Assembly (NCBI RefSeq): GCF_006636215.1
Contig: NZ_VIFM01000044.1
Span: forward strand, 1 to 57,465
Direction: 5' to 3'
DNA: 57,465 bases
Source: Myxococcus llanfairpwllgwyngyllgogerychwyrndrobwllllantysiliogogogochensis
Lineage (GTDB): Bacteria; Myxococcota; Myxococcia; Myxococcales; Myxococcaceae
A model generated the notes under the pieces. That model ran no database searches. It saw only the letters and a list, made by a program, of their open reading frames with translations, and was not told where the DNA came from. Within the stretch, counting starts at the first letter, position 1; each line of letters opens with the position of its first letter. The position numbers were made by a program, and so were the translations under genes. Below are positions 17,518 through 25,387 of this stretch, one piece after another.

Positions 17518-17689
17518 GGGCGCGGGAACTATAGGAAAGCCCCCCCGCATACAACAGCCGGCTGAAGGGACAGCAAGCTGGCGGGCAGGCGACCACCCCG
17601 GGCCCCTGTCCTGGCGGGCGGACCTTCCATCTGATTCCTACCCTTTGGACGGAGTGTCGGGAGGACGCGTGGATAGAAGGGAAGGGTAC

Positions 17690-18763
17690 ATGGAGTCGTC
17701 CGCACGCAGGGAAGAAGCGCCGCTGACCCCTCGGGAAATCTTCGAGCGACTGGACCGCTACGTCATCGGCCAGGACGCCGCCAAGCGGGCGGTGGCCATC
17801 GCCGCCCACAATCACCTCAAGCGCGTGCAGGCCCGGAGGCTGCGTCGGCAGTCGCTCATCAAGAAATCCAACATCCTGCTCATTGGCCCCACCGGCAGCG
17901 GCAAGACGCACATCGCCCGCAACCTGGCGGACATCCTCCAGGTGCCCTTCACCACCGTGGACGCCACCGAGTACACGGAGGCGGGCTACTACGGCAAAGA
18001 CGTGGAGGTGATGATCTCCGACCTGCTCCTCAAGGCGAACCACTCCGTCGAGGACACGCAGCGGGGAATCATCTTCGTGGACGAGGTGGACAAGATTGCC
18101 CGCCGCTCCCAGGGCGCCCGCAACGGTGCGGGCAGCCGGGACATCGGTGGAGAGGGCGTCCAGCAGGCCCTGCTGAAGCTCCTGGAGGGGCGTGAGGTGT
18201 ACGTGCCGCTCAACGTCACCCAGGCCTGGAACAAGAGCGACTTCGTCCAGGTGGACACGCGCGACATCCTCTTCATCTGCGCGGGCACCTTCAGTGACTT
18301 GCACGACGCCGGCGACGAGGCGTCCAGCAGGCCCCTGGGCTTCGGCGCGGACGACGCCTCCAAGCGGCTCCGCAAGCGCATCAGCACCAAGCAACTGGTG
18401 GAGTTCGGGATGCTGGCGGAATTCCTCGGCCGCCTGCCCGTGGTGGTGCAGTTGGATTTGCTGGGCGAGGCGGACCTCATCCGCGTGCTCACGGAGCCGC
18501 CGGACTCCATCGTCCGGGAGTTCCGTGAGCTGTTGGCCATGGACGAGCTGGAGTTGGAGTTCGACGACGCGGCGCTGCGCGAGGTGGTGCACTACTCGGT
18601 GTCGCGCGGGCTGGGGGCTCGTGGGCTGCGCTCCATCCTGGAGCACGTGATGGCGGACATCATGTTCGAGGCGCCCGAGCGTCGGCGTCGGCAGTTGAAG
18701 GTGGACGCGGACTACGTGCGTCCCCGGCTGGTGGGGCTGGACGCCGTGCAGCTCAACGTATGA
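17690..18763 (+). CDS. ClpX-like AAA+ unfoldase without zinc-binding domain
   Basis: A 357-residue HslU/ClpX-class ATPase. Walker A is GPTGSGKT (66-73), Walker B IIFVDEVDK (127-135), the pore loop is GYYG (99-102, GYVG in ClpX), and sensor 2 lies in GLGARGLRS (307-315). The loop that docks ClpX onto ClpP appears as LGFG (216-219; IGFG in E. coli), so ClpP binding is possible. The protein begins at the AAA+ module (PLTPREIFERLDRYVIGQ) with no Cys4 zinc finger, so adaptor binding by that domain is absent. No clpP is adjacent. ATG 17690 follows AGAAGGGAAGGGTAC; the frame to 17495 is non-coding in character. It overlaps the converging CvpA gene by 11 bases. Confidence 0.87.
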   Translation: MESSARREEAPLTPREIFERLDRYVIGQDAAKRAVAIAAHNHLKRVQARRLRRQSLIKKSNILLIGPTGSGKTHIARNLADILQVPFTTVDATEYTEAGYYGKDVEVMISDLLLKANHSVEDTQRGIIFVDEVDKIARRSQGARNGAGSRDIGGEGVQQALLKLLEGREVYVPLNVTQAWNKSDFVQVDTRDILFICAGTFSDLHDAGDEASSRPLGFGADDASKRLRKRISTKQLVEFGMLAEFLGRLPVVVQLDLLGEADLIRVLTEPPDSIVREFRELLAMDELELEFDDAALREVVHYSVSRGLGARGLRSILEHVMADIMFEAPERRRRQLKVDADYVRPRLVGLDAVQLNV

Positions 18764-19520
18764 CGTCCCCGGCATGCTCCGAGGCCCGGGCCGCCGCTCC
18801 CAGTCGGGCGGCGATGTCCGGGTCCTGGATGAGCTGGAGGACCAGGTCGTTGCGCAGGAGCGCGGCCGTGTCGCCCCGGACGAGCGCCTGCTTCACCTTG
18901 TCGTCCTGGAGGAGCCGCTGGAAGCGCGGGTCCTTGCGCAGGGCCTTGAAGGCGGGGTCGTTCTTCAGTGACGCCGCGCGCTCGGGGTCCCCCGCGGCCT
19001 TGGCCACCTGGACCATGTCGTCCATGGGGGCGAACTGGGTCATCTCGAAGAGGTTGTAGCGGCGCGCGGCGTGGGCGGCCAGGGAGTCCTTGGGCGACAC
19101 GCCGATGCGCTTGCCGGCGACGATGACGTGCTGCTCGAAGAAGGTCATCGCGCTCAGGGCCATCCAGGCGAAGGCCGCCGTCTTCCCCGCGCCCAGCACG
19201 AAGCCGAGGAACCGGTCGATGCCCCGGTTCTCGTTCTGCTTGCCCGTGGCGAGGAAGCGCTGGAGCAGGGTGCCCAGCGCGTAGCGCACGGTGAGCCACA
19301 CGCCGACGAAGAGGAGCACCGTGCCCAGCAGGAGGCCCAGCAGCAGCGGGCCGTCGAGCGCCTCCGCCAGCCGGGGGGCGACGAAGGGGCCCAGCCGGCG
19401 CGAGGCGAAAAACCCCAGCGCCAGGCCCACCCAGTTGGCCACCTGGCGTGAGGCGCCGGTGAGGGCGCCGATGAGCCCGAAGAAGAGCACCATGCCCAGG
19501 ATGATGAGGTCGATGACCAT
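18753..19520 (-). CDS. CvpA-family inner-membrane protein
   Basis: A 255-residue protein with a CvpA domain: four hydrophobic segments in the first about 130 residues (about 2-20, 27-43, 58-83, 101-125), then a soluble tail of about 110 residues rich in Asp/Lys/Arg (FKALRKDPRFQRLLQDDKV). CvpA homologues are needed for colicin V production and envelope stress tolerance in enterobacteria; their biochemical role is unsettled. The repeated K/NDPAFKALRKDPRFQ-like tail is unusual. It lies 27 bases downstream of the J-protein gene and may be co-transcribed with the Hsp70/J-protein pair. Confidence 0.85.
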   Translation of the reverse strand: MVIDLIILGMVLFFGLIGALTGASRQVANWVGLALGFFASRRLGPFVAPRLAEALDGPLLLGLLLGTVLLFVGVWLTVRYALGTLLQRFLATGKQNENRGIDRFLGFVLGAGKTAAFAWMALSAMTFFEQHVIVAGKRIGVSPKDSLAAHAARRYNLFEMTQFAPMDDMVQVAKAAGDPERAASLKNDPAFKALRKDPRFQRLLQDDKVKQALVRGDTAALLRNDLVLQLIQDPDIAARLGAAARASEHAGDVIR

Positions 19521-19547
19521 GGGGCTTTGCCGCGCCTCCGGACGACG

Positions 19548-21995
19548 TCAGCGAATCTTGAACGAGTCGCCCTTGGCCTTGGCTTCTTCAGACAGGCGCT
19601 TCTGCGCCTCGGCCAGGCTCTCCTTGTAGCGGGGATTGGAGGGCTCGTAGGTGAGGGCCATCTTCAAGTTGCGCTCGGCGGCGGACCAGTTACCGGCGTC
19701 AATGTCCTTCTGGGACTGCTGGTAGAACTGGCGCCCCTTGGGGTGGGTGCCAATCTGTTCTTCCTGCTCCTTCTTCGCGGCGGCCTTCGTCTCGGATTCG
19801 GACGCCTCGGTGAAGCGCAGCTTCTGCGCGCGCTCCGCGCCCGTCACATCGACGAGGTACTTCTTGCGCTTCGTGTCGTCGCGCAGGACGTAGTAGGCCT
19901 CGGTGACGCGCTTGTAGAGCTCGTGCACCTGCTCCTTGAGCTGCTTGTCGTCGATGTGGAAGAAGCGGTCCGGATGGTAGGTGCGGCTCTCCCGGTAGAA
20001 CGCCTTCTTGATGTCGGCGGGAGTGGCCGTGCGCTCCAGCAGGAGCACCTCGAAGTAGTCGAGCTGGTCCAGCTTCGCGCAGCGCGACTGGAGGTCCGCG
20101 AGCTGGTGTTCATCCAGGCCCGGGCCCTTGGCCGCGCTCGGCGGTGGAGGCGGCGCCATGGGCGCGATGGAAGGGACCGCCGGCGCGATGGGCGGCACCA
20201 TGGGGCTGATGGCCGGAACGCGGGGCGCCGTCATCGGCGGGATGCCCGGGACGGTGGCCGCGGCGGGAGGTCGGGGCGGCAGGTCCGAGGGCGCCAGTGC
20301 CGGCAGCGACATCGTGGGCCGTGCGCCCGGACGTGCCTGCGGAGCTGGGGTCGGCGGCGGAGGCGGGACGACCTGTCCGACGGCGAGCGTCGGAGGTGGA
20401 CGGGGCGTGAGCGCGGGACCCCGTGGCGCGGCACCTTGCGGCGGTACGGCCGGGGCGATGCTCGGAACGGTGGTGTGGGGCGGTCCCGCCAGGGGAGTGG
20501 TCGCCGGACGGACGGAGGGGGCCGCCGGGGCGATGCTCGGCACCGCGGGCGCGATGGACGGGACTCCGGGAGGAATGCTCGGCACCGCACCATGGGGCGC
20601 GGCGCCAGCGACGGGAGGTGGCGGCGGCACGATGGCCCGAGGCGCGACGGGCGGAGGCGTCAGGGGCGAGGTGCCGGCGGATGTCACGCGAGGCGGGGTG
20701 CCCGCGACAGGCGGAGGAGGCGGCACGGTGCCGACGGGAGCCGCGCGAGGTGGCGTGCTGGCGACAGGAGGCGGCGTCAGCGGCGTGAGACCCGCGGGAG
20801 TCCCACGCGGCGCGGGGCCCGAACCGGGAGGAGGCGGCGGCACCGTGCCGACGGGAGCCGCCCGGGGGGGAGTGCCGGCGACAGGAGGTGGCGTCAGCGG
20901 CGCGAGACCGGCGGGAGTCCCACGCGGCGCCGGGCCCGAACCTGGAGGAGGCGGCACCGTTCCCACGGGCGCAGTGCGAGGCGCAGCGCCAGCGACGGGA
21001 GGAGGTGTCAGCGGCGCGAGGCCCGCAGGCGTCGGACGCGGGGCGGGGCCCGAAGCGGAGGGGACTGCGCCCCCGGGTGCCCCGCCCGCGACAGGCGGGG
21101 GAGTCAACGGCGCGATCCCGGAAGGTGCGCCTTGGGGCGAGGGCGGTGGTCCTGCTCGCGCGGCGGGCGCTGTGGGCCTCGCTGTCGCTTGAGCCTGCGG
21201 CGTACCCGTTGCGGGACTCGCGGGTGCACCGCCGGCGGCGGGCATGGCAGCAGCCACCGTGGGCCGCGCACCTGTTGCCGGAGTCGCGGGCGCACCGACG
21301 GCGGGAATGCCTGCGGCGATCGATGGCCTCGCACCCGTTGCCGGAGTCGCGGGCGCACCGACGGCGGGAACGCCTGCGGAGACCGTGGGTCTCGCACCCG
21401 TTGCTGGACTCGTGGGTGCACCGACGGCGGGAATGCCTGCGGAGACAGTGGGCCTCGCACCTGTCGCCGGAGTCGCGGGTGCACCGACAGCGGGCACCGT
21501 GGAGACAGTGGGCCTCGCACCTGTCGCCGGAGTCGCGGGCGCACCGACGGCGGGAATGCCTGCGGCGATCGATGGCCTCGCACCCGTTGCCGGAGTCGCG
21601 GGCGCACCGACGGCGGGCATGGCGGCCACCGTGGGCCTCGCGCCCGTGGGCGTGGAGGTGGGGCTTCCCACCGAGGGCAGCCCCGTGGCGCTCGTGCGCT
21701 GCGGCGTGGGCGCGGTGATGGCGGGCACGGACACCGTGGGCCGCTGCGATGGAGGCACGGCCGGCGCCGCGACGCCCGGAGGTCTTGCTGTCGGCACTCC
21801 AGCGGGCGCGGCTTCCGTTCCGGGAGGACGCGGCGGGGCGGCGGCGGGAGGCCCGGCCACCGGCGCCGGAGTGGGCGGTACGGGGCCCGGGGTGGCCGCC
21901 GTCATCCGCGGAATGGCGGGGCGCGCGGGAGCCGCCGGTGTCCCGGGCGGGCTTCCCGGCGGCCTGCCGGAGCTGGGATCGGAAGGCTCGGACAT
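19548..21995 (-). CDS. J-domain protein with very long Pro/Ala-rich repeat region
   Basis: An 815-residue Hsp40-type co-chaperone. Residues 1 to about 630 are low-complexity Pro/Ala/Gly/Thr, containing a family of about 19-21-residue repeats (core PAVGAPATPATGARP, about residues 110-260) and a second family (core APLTPPPVAG, about 290-430). The J-domain follows (about 642-715): LDYFEVLLLERTATPADIKKA, the HPD motif at 674-676, and YYVLRDDTKRKKYL. A short TPR-like segment (about 753-803) closes the protein. It is 9 bases downstream of the Hsp70 gene, so the two are likely partners. The disordered region could serve as a scaffold or surface-localising element; the repeats make it prone to length change. 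Confidence 0.85.
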   Translation of the reverse strand: MSEPSDPSSGRPPGSPPGTPAAPARPAIPRMTAATPGPVPPTPAPVAGPPAAAPPRPPGTEAAPAGVPTARPPGVAAPAVPPSQRPTVSVPAITAPTPQRTSATGLPSVGSPTSTPTGARPTVAAMPAVGAPATPATGARPSIAAGIPAVGAPATPATGARPTVSTVPAVGAPATPATGARPTVSAGIPAVGAPTSPATGARPTVSAGVPAVGAPATPATGARPSIAAGIPAVGAPATPATGARPTVAAAMPAAGGAPASPATGTPQAQATARPTAPAARAGPPPSPQGAPSGIAPLTPPPVAGGAPGGAVPSASGPAPRPTPAGLAPLTPPPVAGAAPRTAPVGTVPPPPGSGPAPRGTPAGLAPLTPPPVAGTPPRAAPVGTVPPPPPGSGPAPRGTPAGLTPLTPPPVASTPPRAAPVGTVPPPPPVAGTPPRVTSAGTSPLTPPPVAPRAIVPPPPPVAGAAPHGAVPSIPPGVPSIAPAVPSIAPAAPSVRPATTPLAGPPHTTVPSIAPAVPPQGAAPRGPALTPRPPPTLAVGQVVPPPPPTPAPQARPGARPTMSLPALAPSDLPPRPPAAATVPGIPPMTAPRVPAISPMVPPIAPAVPSIAPMAPPPPPSAAKGPGLDEHQLADLQSRCAKLDQLDYFEVLLLERTATPADIKKAFYRESRTYHPDRFFHIDDKQLKEQVHELYKRVTEAYYVLRDDTKRKKYLVDVTGAERAQKLRFTEASESETKAAAKKEQEEQIGTHPKGRQFYQQSQKDIDAGNWSAAERNLKMALTYEPSNPRYKESLAEAQKRLSEEAKAKGDSFKIR
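21250..21660 (-). repeat. Tandem repeats inside the J-protein gene
   Basis: Seven or so imperfect tandem copies of a 57-63-base unit encode the PAVGAPATPATGARP-type peptide. Units differ mainly in the three to five codons between GARP and PAVG. Nearby units are almost identical in DNA, pointing to recent slippage or recombination. Confidence 0.75.
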
Positions 21996-22004
21996 CGCGC
22001 TCGT

Positions 22005-23612
22005 CTACTGGGCCACGGCGGGCAGGTCGTTGTTGTTGTGTCCGGCGAGGCGGGTGCTCCGGTTCGCCTGGATGGACTTCTGGATGTCGTCCTCCGACAT
22101 GCCAGACGACAGGGTGATGGTCGTCGACGTCTTCTGTCCCGTCTCGGTGTCACACGCGGACACGTTCACCAGTCCGTCCGTGTTGATCTCGAACGTGACT
22201 TCGATCTTCACCTCGCCGCGATAGCCGATGCGGAAGCCCGCGAACTCGAACTCACCGAGCATCTCGCACTCGTCGGCCCGGTTGGACTCGCCCTGATACA
22301 CACGAATCTTCACCTTCTCCTGCCCGTCACGGCTGGTGGTGAACGCCTTCGAGCGGTCGATGGGCACCGGCGTGTTCTTGTCGATGATCTTCTCGGTGTA
22401 CCCACCCACCGTGCCGATGCGCAGGGTCAGCGGCGTGACGTCCACCAGGAACGTCTCCGTCTTGCTGTCCAGCAGCGCATGCGACTGGAGCGCCGCGCCC
22501 ATGGCCACGACCTGGTCGGGGTTGATGCCCTCCAGCGGAGCCTTCTGGAAGTAGTGCTTCACGGAGTTGCGGATGATGGGCAGCCGCGTGGGCCCGCCGA
22601 CGAGGATGACCGCGTCGATGTCCGCCGCCGTCAGCCGCGCGCTCTGCAGCGCCTCGTCGCAGACCTTGAACGTGCGCTGCACCAGGTCCATCACCATCCG
22701 GTTGAACTGGTCCTGGTTCAACGTGTGGCGCAGGTCCATCACGTTGCCCTGCGCGTCCTGGCAGATGCCCGCGCAGAGGATGTCCGCGGAGCCCGTCTGC
22801 CCCACGTCGATCTTCGCCTTCTCCGCGGCCTCCTTCAGCATCTGCAGACAGAACTTGTTCTGCCGCAAATCCAACCGCGTCTTGCCCAGGAAGTCGTCCG
22901 CCAGCCACGTCATGATGCGGTCGTCGAAGTCGTCGCCGCCCAGGTACGTGTCGCCCGCCGTCGCGAGCACCTCGAAGACGTCCTTGCCGATCTCCAGGAT
23001 GGACACGTCGAACGTGCCGCCGCCCAGGTCGTAGACGACGACGCGCTGGTTGACGTCCCGGCCAAAGCCGTACGCGAGCGCCGCCGCCGTGGGCTCGTTG
23101 AGGATGCGCAGCACCTCCAGCCCGGCGATGCGGCCCGCGTCCTTGGTGGCCTGGCGCTGGTTGTCGTTGAAGTACGCCGGAACGGTGACGACCGCCTTGG
23201 TCACCTCACGTCCCAGGTACGTCTCCGCGACGGCCTTCATCTCCTTGAGCACCAGCGCGGAGATTTCAGGCAGCGAGTACGCACGCTCCCTCACCCCGAT
23301 GCGCACCGAGTTGTTCTCGCCCTCGACGATGCGGTACGGCATCACCGCCTGCGCCTTCTTCACCTCGTCGGAGAAGTAGTAGCGACCGATGAGCCGCTTG
23401 GCCGAGTACACCGTCGTCTCGGGGCTGGTGATGATGTTCTTCTTGGCCGCGTTGCCCACCAGCACCGAGCCATCCTCGAGGAAGGACACGCAGGAGGCAT
23501 GCGTCGTCTCTCCCCACTCGTTGGGGATGACGATGGGCTGGCCATCCTGGACCACCGACACGCACGAGTACGACGTGCCAAGGTCGATGCCGATTGCGAT
23601 GTCGTCCGACAT
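22005..23612 (-). CDS. DnaK/Hsp70-family chaperone paralogue with shortened C-terminus
   Basis: A 535-residue Hsp70. The nucleotide-binding domain is complete: IGIDLGTSYSCV at the start, AVVTVPAYFNDNQRQATKDAG, NEPTAAALAYGFG, VYDLGGGTFDVS and VILVGGPTRLP. The substrate-binding beta-domain follows (DVTPLTLRIGTVGG to GLVNVSACD). The protein then stops about 35 residues into the alpha-helical lid (SGMSEDDIQKS), about 100 residues shorter than housekeeping DnaK and without its EEVD-like tail. Gly-Gln changes such as TSYSCV are typical of paralogues. Myxobacteria carry many DnaK paralogues, some needed for social motility. It heads an operon with the J-protein. ATG 23612 gives the canonical N-terminus. 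Confidence 0.92.
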   Translation of the reverse strand: MSDDIAIGIDLGTSYSCVSVVQDGQPIVIPNEWGETTHASCVSFLEDGSVLVGNAAKKNIITSPETTVYSAKRLIGRYYFSDEVKKAQAVMPYRIVEGENNSVRIGVRERAYSLPEISALVLKEMKAVAETYLGREVTKAVVTVPAYFNDNQRQATKDAGRIAGLEVLRILNEPTAAALAYGFGRDVNQRVVVYDLGGGTFDVSILEIGKDVFEVLATAGDTYLGGDDFDDRIMTWLADDFLGKTRLDLRQNKFCLQMLKEAAEKAKIDVGQTGSADILCAGICQDAQGNVMDLRHTLNQDQFNRMVMDLVQRTFKVCDEALQSARLTAADIDAVILVGGPTRLPIIRNSVKHYFQKAPLEGINPDQVVAMGAALQSHALLDSKTETFLVDVTPLTLRIGTVGGYTEKIIDKNTPVPIDRSKAFTTSRDGQEKVKIRVYQGESNRADECEMLGEFEFAGFRIGYRGEVKIEVTFEINTDGLVNVSACDTETGQKTSTTITLSSGMSEDDIQKSIQANRSTRLAGHNNNDLPAVAQ

Positions 23613-23661
23613 TCCATCTCCGGTGAAGGGTCTAGCCCGAGGCCGTCGGTGAAGCGCCCGG

Positions 23662-23690
23662 AGGTTAGGAGCCTCCGGAAGAGGTGTCAA
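23662..23690 (-). promoter_or_regulatory. Probable promoter of the Hsp70/J-protein operon
   Basis: On the minus strand a perfect TTGACA (23685-23690) is separated by 17 bases from TAACCT (23662-23667), about 43 bases from predicted start to the Hsp70 ATG. No CIRCE-type or heat-shock sigma pattern was seen. Confidence 0.5.
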
Positions 23691-23759
23691 TGTTCGATCA
23701 ATGTAAAGCCCAGCCATTTCAAGCACTTAGCGAAGTGGCAAGGGGGCGTGCCCGCTGGC

Positions 23760-23788
23760 TTGAGGGGGGGAGGGGACGTCATTATCTA
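23760..23788 (+). promoter_or_regulatory. Possible promoter of the amidotransferase-like gene
   Basis: TTGAGG (23760-23765) and TATCTA (23783-23788), 17 bases apart, precede a good ribosome site (AAAGGAG) and the ATG at 23811. Both boxes are partial matches. Confidence 0.4.
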
Positions 23789-23810
23789 TGGAGCAAAGGA
23801 GTTCTCCCTC

Positions 23811-24647
23811 ATGTCCGTCGTCCTCGCAGCCCTCACGTCAGACCCGAACCTGCTCAGGTGCGAGCTCCACCGGCTCGCCGAGCAGGTGCTCGTCCAGACG
23901 GAGCCTCGCGCAAACGCGGTGGGGGTGGGAGCGTACGCCCAGGACGAGGTCCTCCTGCGCCGTTTCTCCAGCGCGGAAGGGGAGCCCTCGCTCGTGGGGC
24001 TCGCCCCACCGGGTGAGTCGGAAGCCCTGCTGTTCCACGCCAGCCGCATTCCGGTGGGCCAGTCGCTGGAGGAGAACACCCAGCCGTTCCGCTCGCGCCG
24101 CTGGCTGTTCGCCCACCAGGGCAGTGTCAGTGGCTTCGACGAACTGCGCGCGACCCTGTTGGACTCGCTGCCAGAGCACCTGCAGCGTCAGGTGCACGGC
24201 GGAACGGACAGCGAGGTGCTCTTCGCGCTCTTCCTGCGTCACCTGCGTGACGTGGGGCGCACCGACGACCCCCGGCTGGAGGCGCACGTCGCCGGTCGCA
24301 TGCTGGCGGACACCGCGCGCGAGGTCATCAAGCGCTCCGTGGACGCGGGCATCCCTCGCGCGTCCACGCTCAACCTGGTGGCCACCAATGGGTACCTCCT
24401 CGTGGCCTGCCGCTTCGGCGAGGAGCCGCTGTTCTATTCGCGACTCGAAGGCGGCGCGGAGTGCGTGCCCTGCGGAGTGACGGCCAGCTCTTCAGAGTCG
24501 CAGCCCGCGGTGGGCGCCCACCGGCGTCGCCGCACCGTCGTCCTGGCCAGCCACCTGAAGCGCCCGGGGAGTTGGGTGGAGCTGCCTCGCGGAACCACCC
24601 TCGCCGTGGGGTTGGACCTTCAGGTGCAACTGCTCAACGGCGGCTGA
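23811..24647 (+). CDS. Class II glutamine-amidotransferase-like protein lacking the N-terminal Cys
   Basis: A 278-residue protein resembling the YafJ/EgtC-like (GATase_4) group of N-terminal nucleophile hydrolases. LFAHQGSVSGFDELRATLL and GGTDSEVLFALFLRHL match the family's AHNG and G.TDSE motifs, and NLVATNGYLLVACRFGEEPL fits the later strand region. These enzymes normally start Met-Cys, with Cys becoming the catalytic residue after Met removal. Here the codon is TCC: the protein starts MSVVLAALTS, so residue 2 is Ser. It is either a Ser-nucleophile hydrolase or a non-catalytic relative. ATG 23811 has an AAAGGAG ribosome site, which supports the start. Confidence 0.75.
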   Translation: MSVVLAALTSDPNLLRCELHRLAEQVLVQTEPRANAVGVGAYAQDEVLLRRFSSAEGEPSLVGLAPPGESEALLFHASRIPVGQSLEENTQPFRSRRWLFAHQGSVSGFDELRATLLDSLPEHLQRQVHGGTDSEVLFALFLRHLRDVGRTDDPRLEAHVAGRMLADTAREVIKRSVDAGIPRASTLNLVATNGYLLVACRFGEEPLFYSRLEGGAECVPCGVTASSSESQPAVGAHRRRRTVVLASHLKRPGSWVELPRGTTLAVGLDLQVQLLNGG

Positions 24648-24670
24648 GCCCGGAAGGCGCTCTCCTGGTC

Positions 24671-24700
24671 GAACGCCCACGCACTTCGCGTGGGTCGTTC
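24671..24700 (+). terminator. Hairpin after the amidotransferase-like gene
   Basis: GAACG-CCCACGC, loop ACTTC, GCGTGGG-t-CGTTC: a 12-base stem with one bulged base, 23 bases after the stop codon. No T-run, but position and strength suit a terminator. Confidence 0.6.
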
Positions 24701-24778
24701 CCGCCCCGTGGCTTTCGGAGACGCTGGAGCTGAAGTGACGGATTCCCGGAGCATCCCGGCGCAAGCGGGTGAAGCACG

Positions 24779-24917
24779 GGAGTAAAACGAAAAAACCCAG
24801 GAATCTAGACGCCTCTTCCGGGAAACCGAAGCGGATTCCATGGGTGGAATGTGAACCGCTTTACAGGCCCCGCAGATTTGTTGCCTCATACTGGCGTAAT
24901 TCCAAGGGTTTTACTCC
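24779..24917. promoter_or_regulatory. Upstream region of the stressosome operon with nested inverted repeats
   Basis: The 281-base gap before the operon holds no gene and is locally richer in A+T than its surroundings. Two palindromic elements are visible. One is a pair of distant arms, GGAGTAAAAC (24779-24788) and GTTTTACTCC (24908-24917). Between them lies a compact imperfect palindrome (24829-24861): AAGCGG-ATTCCA, loop TGGG, TGGAAT, five unpaired bases, CCGCTT. They could be operators for a dimeric regulator or form a leader RNA structure. No clear -35/-10 pair was found. Confidence 0.4.
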
Positions 24918-24928
24918 GGGAATGAGTT

Positions 24929-25387
24929 TTGCCGCTGCCACTGCCTTCCTCTGCTTCGCTTGAGTCCCGGCTGTCCGTCGTTGTTCGCCATCCCGTGGAT
25001 GCGGTGGTGGCGGCCTCGATGGGCCGGCGCTTCGCCCGGGACGCGGGATTGTCGGCGGCCTCCAGCGCGGAGGTCGCGGTGGTGGTGAGCGAGCTGGCCA
25101 CCAACCTGGTGCGTCACACGCGGGCGGGCGGGACGGTGGAGGTGTGGTGTGAGGACGGCTGGCTCTGCATCCGCTCGCTGGACCGGGGCCCGGGCATGGC
25201 GGAGCCGGAGCGGCTCTTCGTCGGCCGCGAGGGACGCCCAGGGCCTTTGCCAGGAGAGAGCCTGGGTGAAGGCGGCGCCGCCGTGCGACGGCTGACGGAC
25301 GAGGTCCGCGTGTCCAACCGCGAGGGCGGTGGCCTGGAAGTGTTCGCGCGCAAGCGCATGAGTCTGGAAGCAAGGAGACCGTGGTGA
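24929..25387 (+). CDS. RsbT/RsbW-like ATP-binding protein
   Basis: A 152-residue GHKL-fold (HATPase) protein of the anti-sigma/stressosome kinase type. The N-box is VVVSELATNLVRHTRAGG (about 51-68) and the G1 box is DRGPGMAEPE (about 84-93); a G2-like GEGGAAVRRL follows. Such proteins phosphorylate STAS-domain partners or bind sigma factors. It is the first gene of the operon. The start is uncertain: TTG 24929 is the longest plausible choice, behind GGGAATG; an overlapping ATG at 24922 is out of frame and stops after 13 codons. Its stop overlaps the next start (GTGA). Confidence 0.82.
   Translation: MPLPLPSSASLESRLSVVVRHPVDAVVAASMGRRFARDAGLSAASSAEVAVVVSELATNLVRHTRAGGTVEVWCEDGWLCIRSLDRGPGMAEPERLFVGREGRPGPLPGESLGEGGAAVRRLTDEVRVSNREGGGLEVFARKRMSLEARRPW

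Noticed and set aside
21250..21660. Regular short repeats that could be taken for a CRISPR array
   Set aside because: Units are in a coding frame, have no unique spacers, and encode a Pro/Ala repeat peptide.
19527..23810. Very long plus-strand frame running into the amidotransferase-like gene
   Set aside because: It is the antisense of the J-protein and Hsp70 genes; translation is Arg/Gly/Ala-rich low complexity. Only its last 278 codons (from 23811) are real.
24922..24963. Small open frame MSFAAATAFLCFA just before the stressosome operon as a leader peptide
   Set aside because: Only 13 codons with no good ribosome site and overlapping the likely TTG start; no attenuator-like structure follows.
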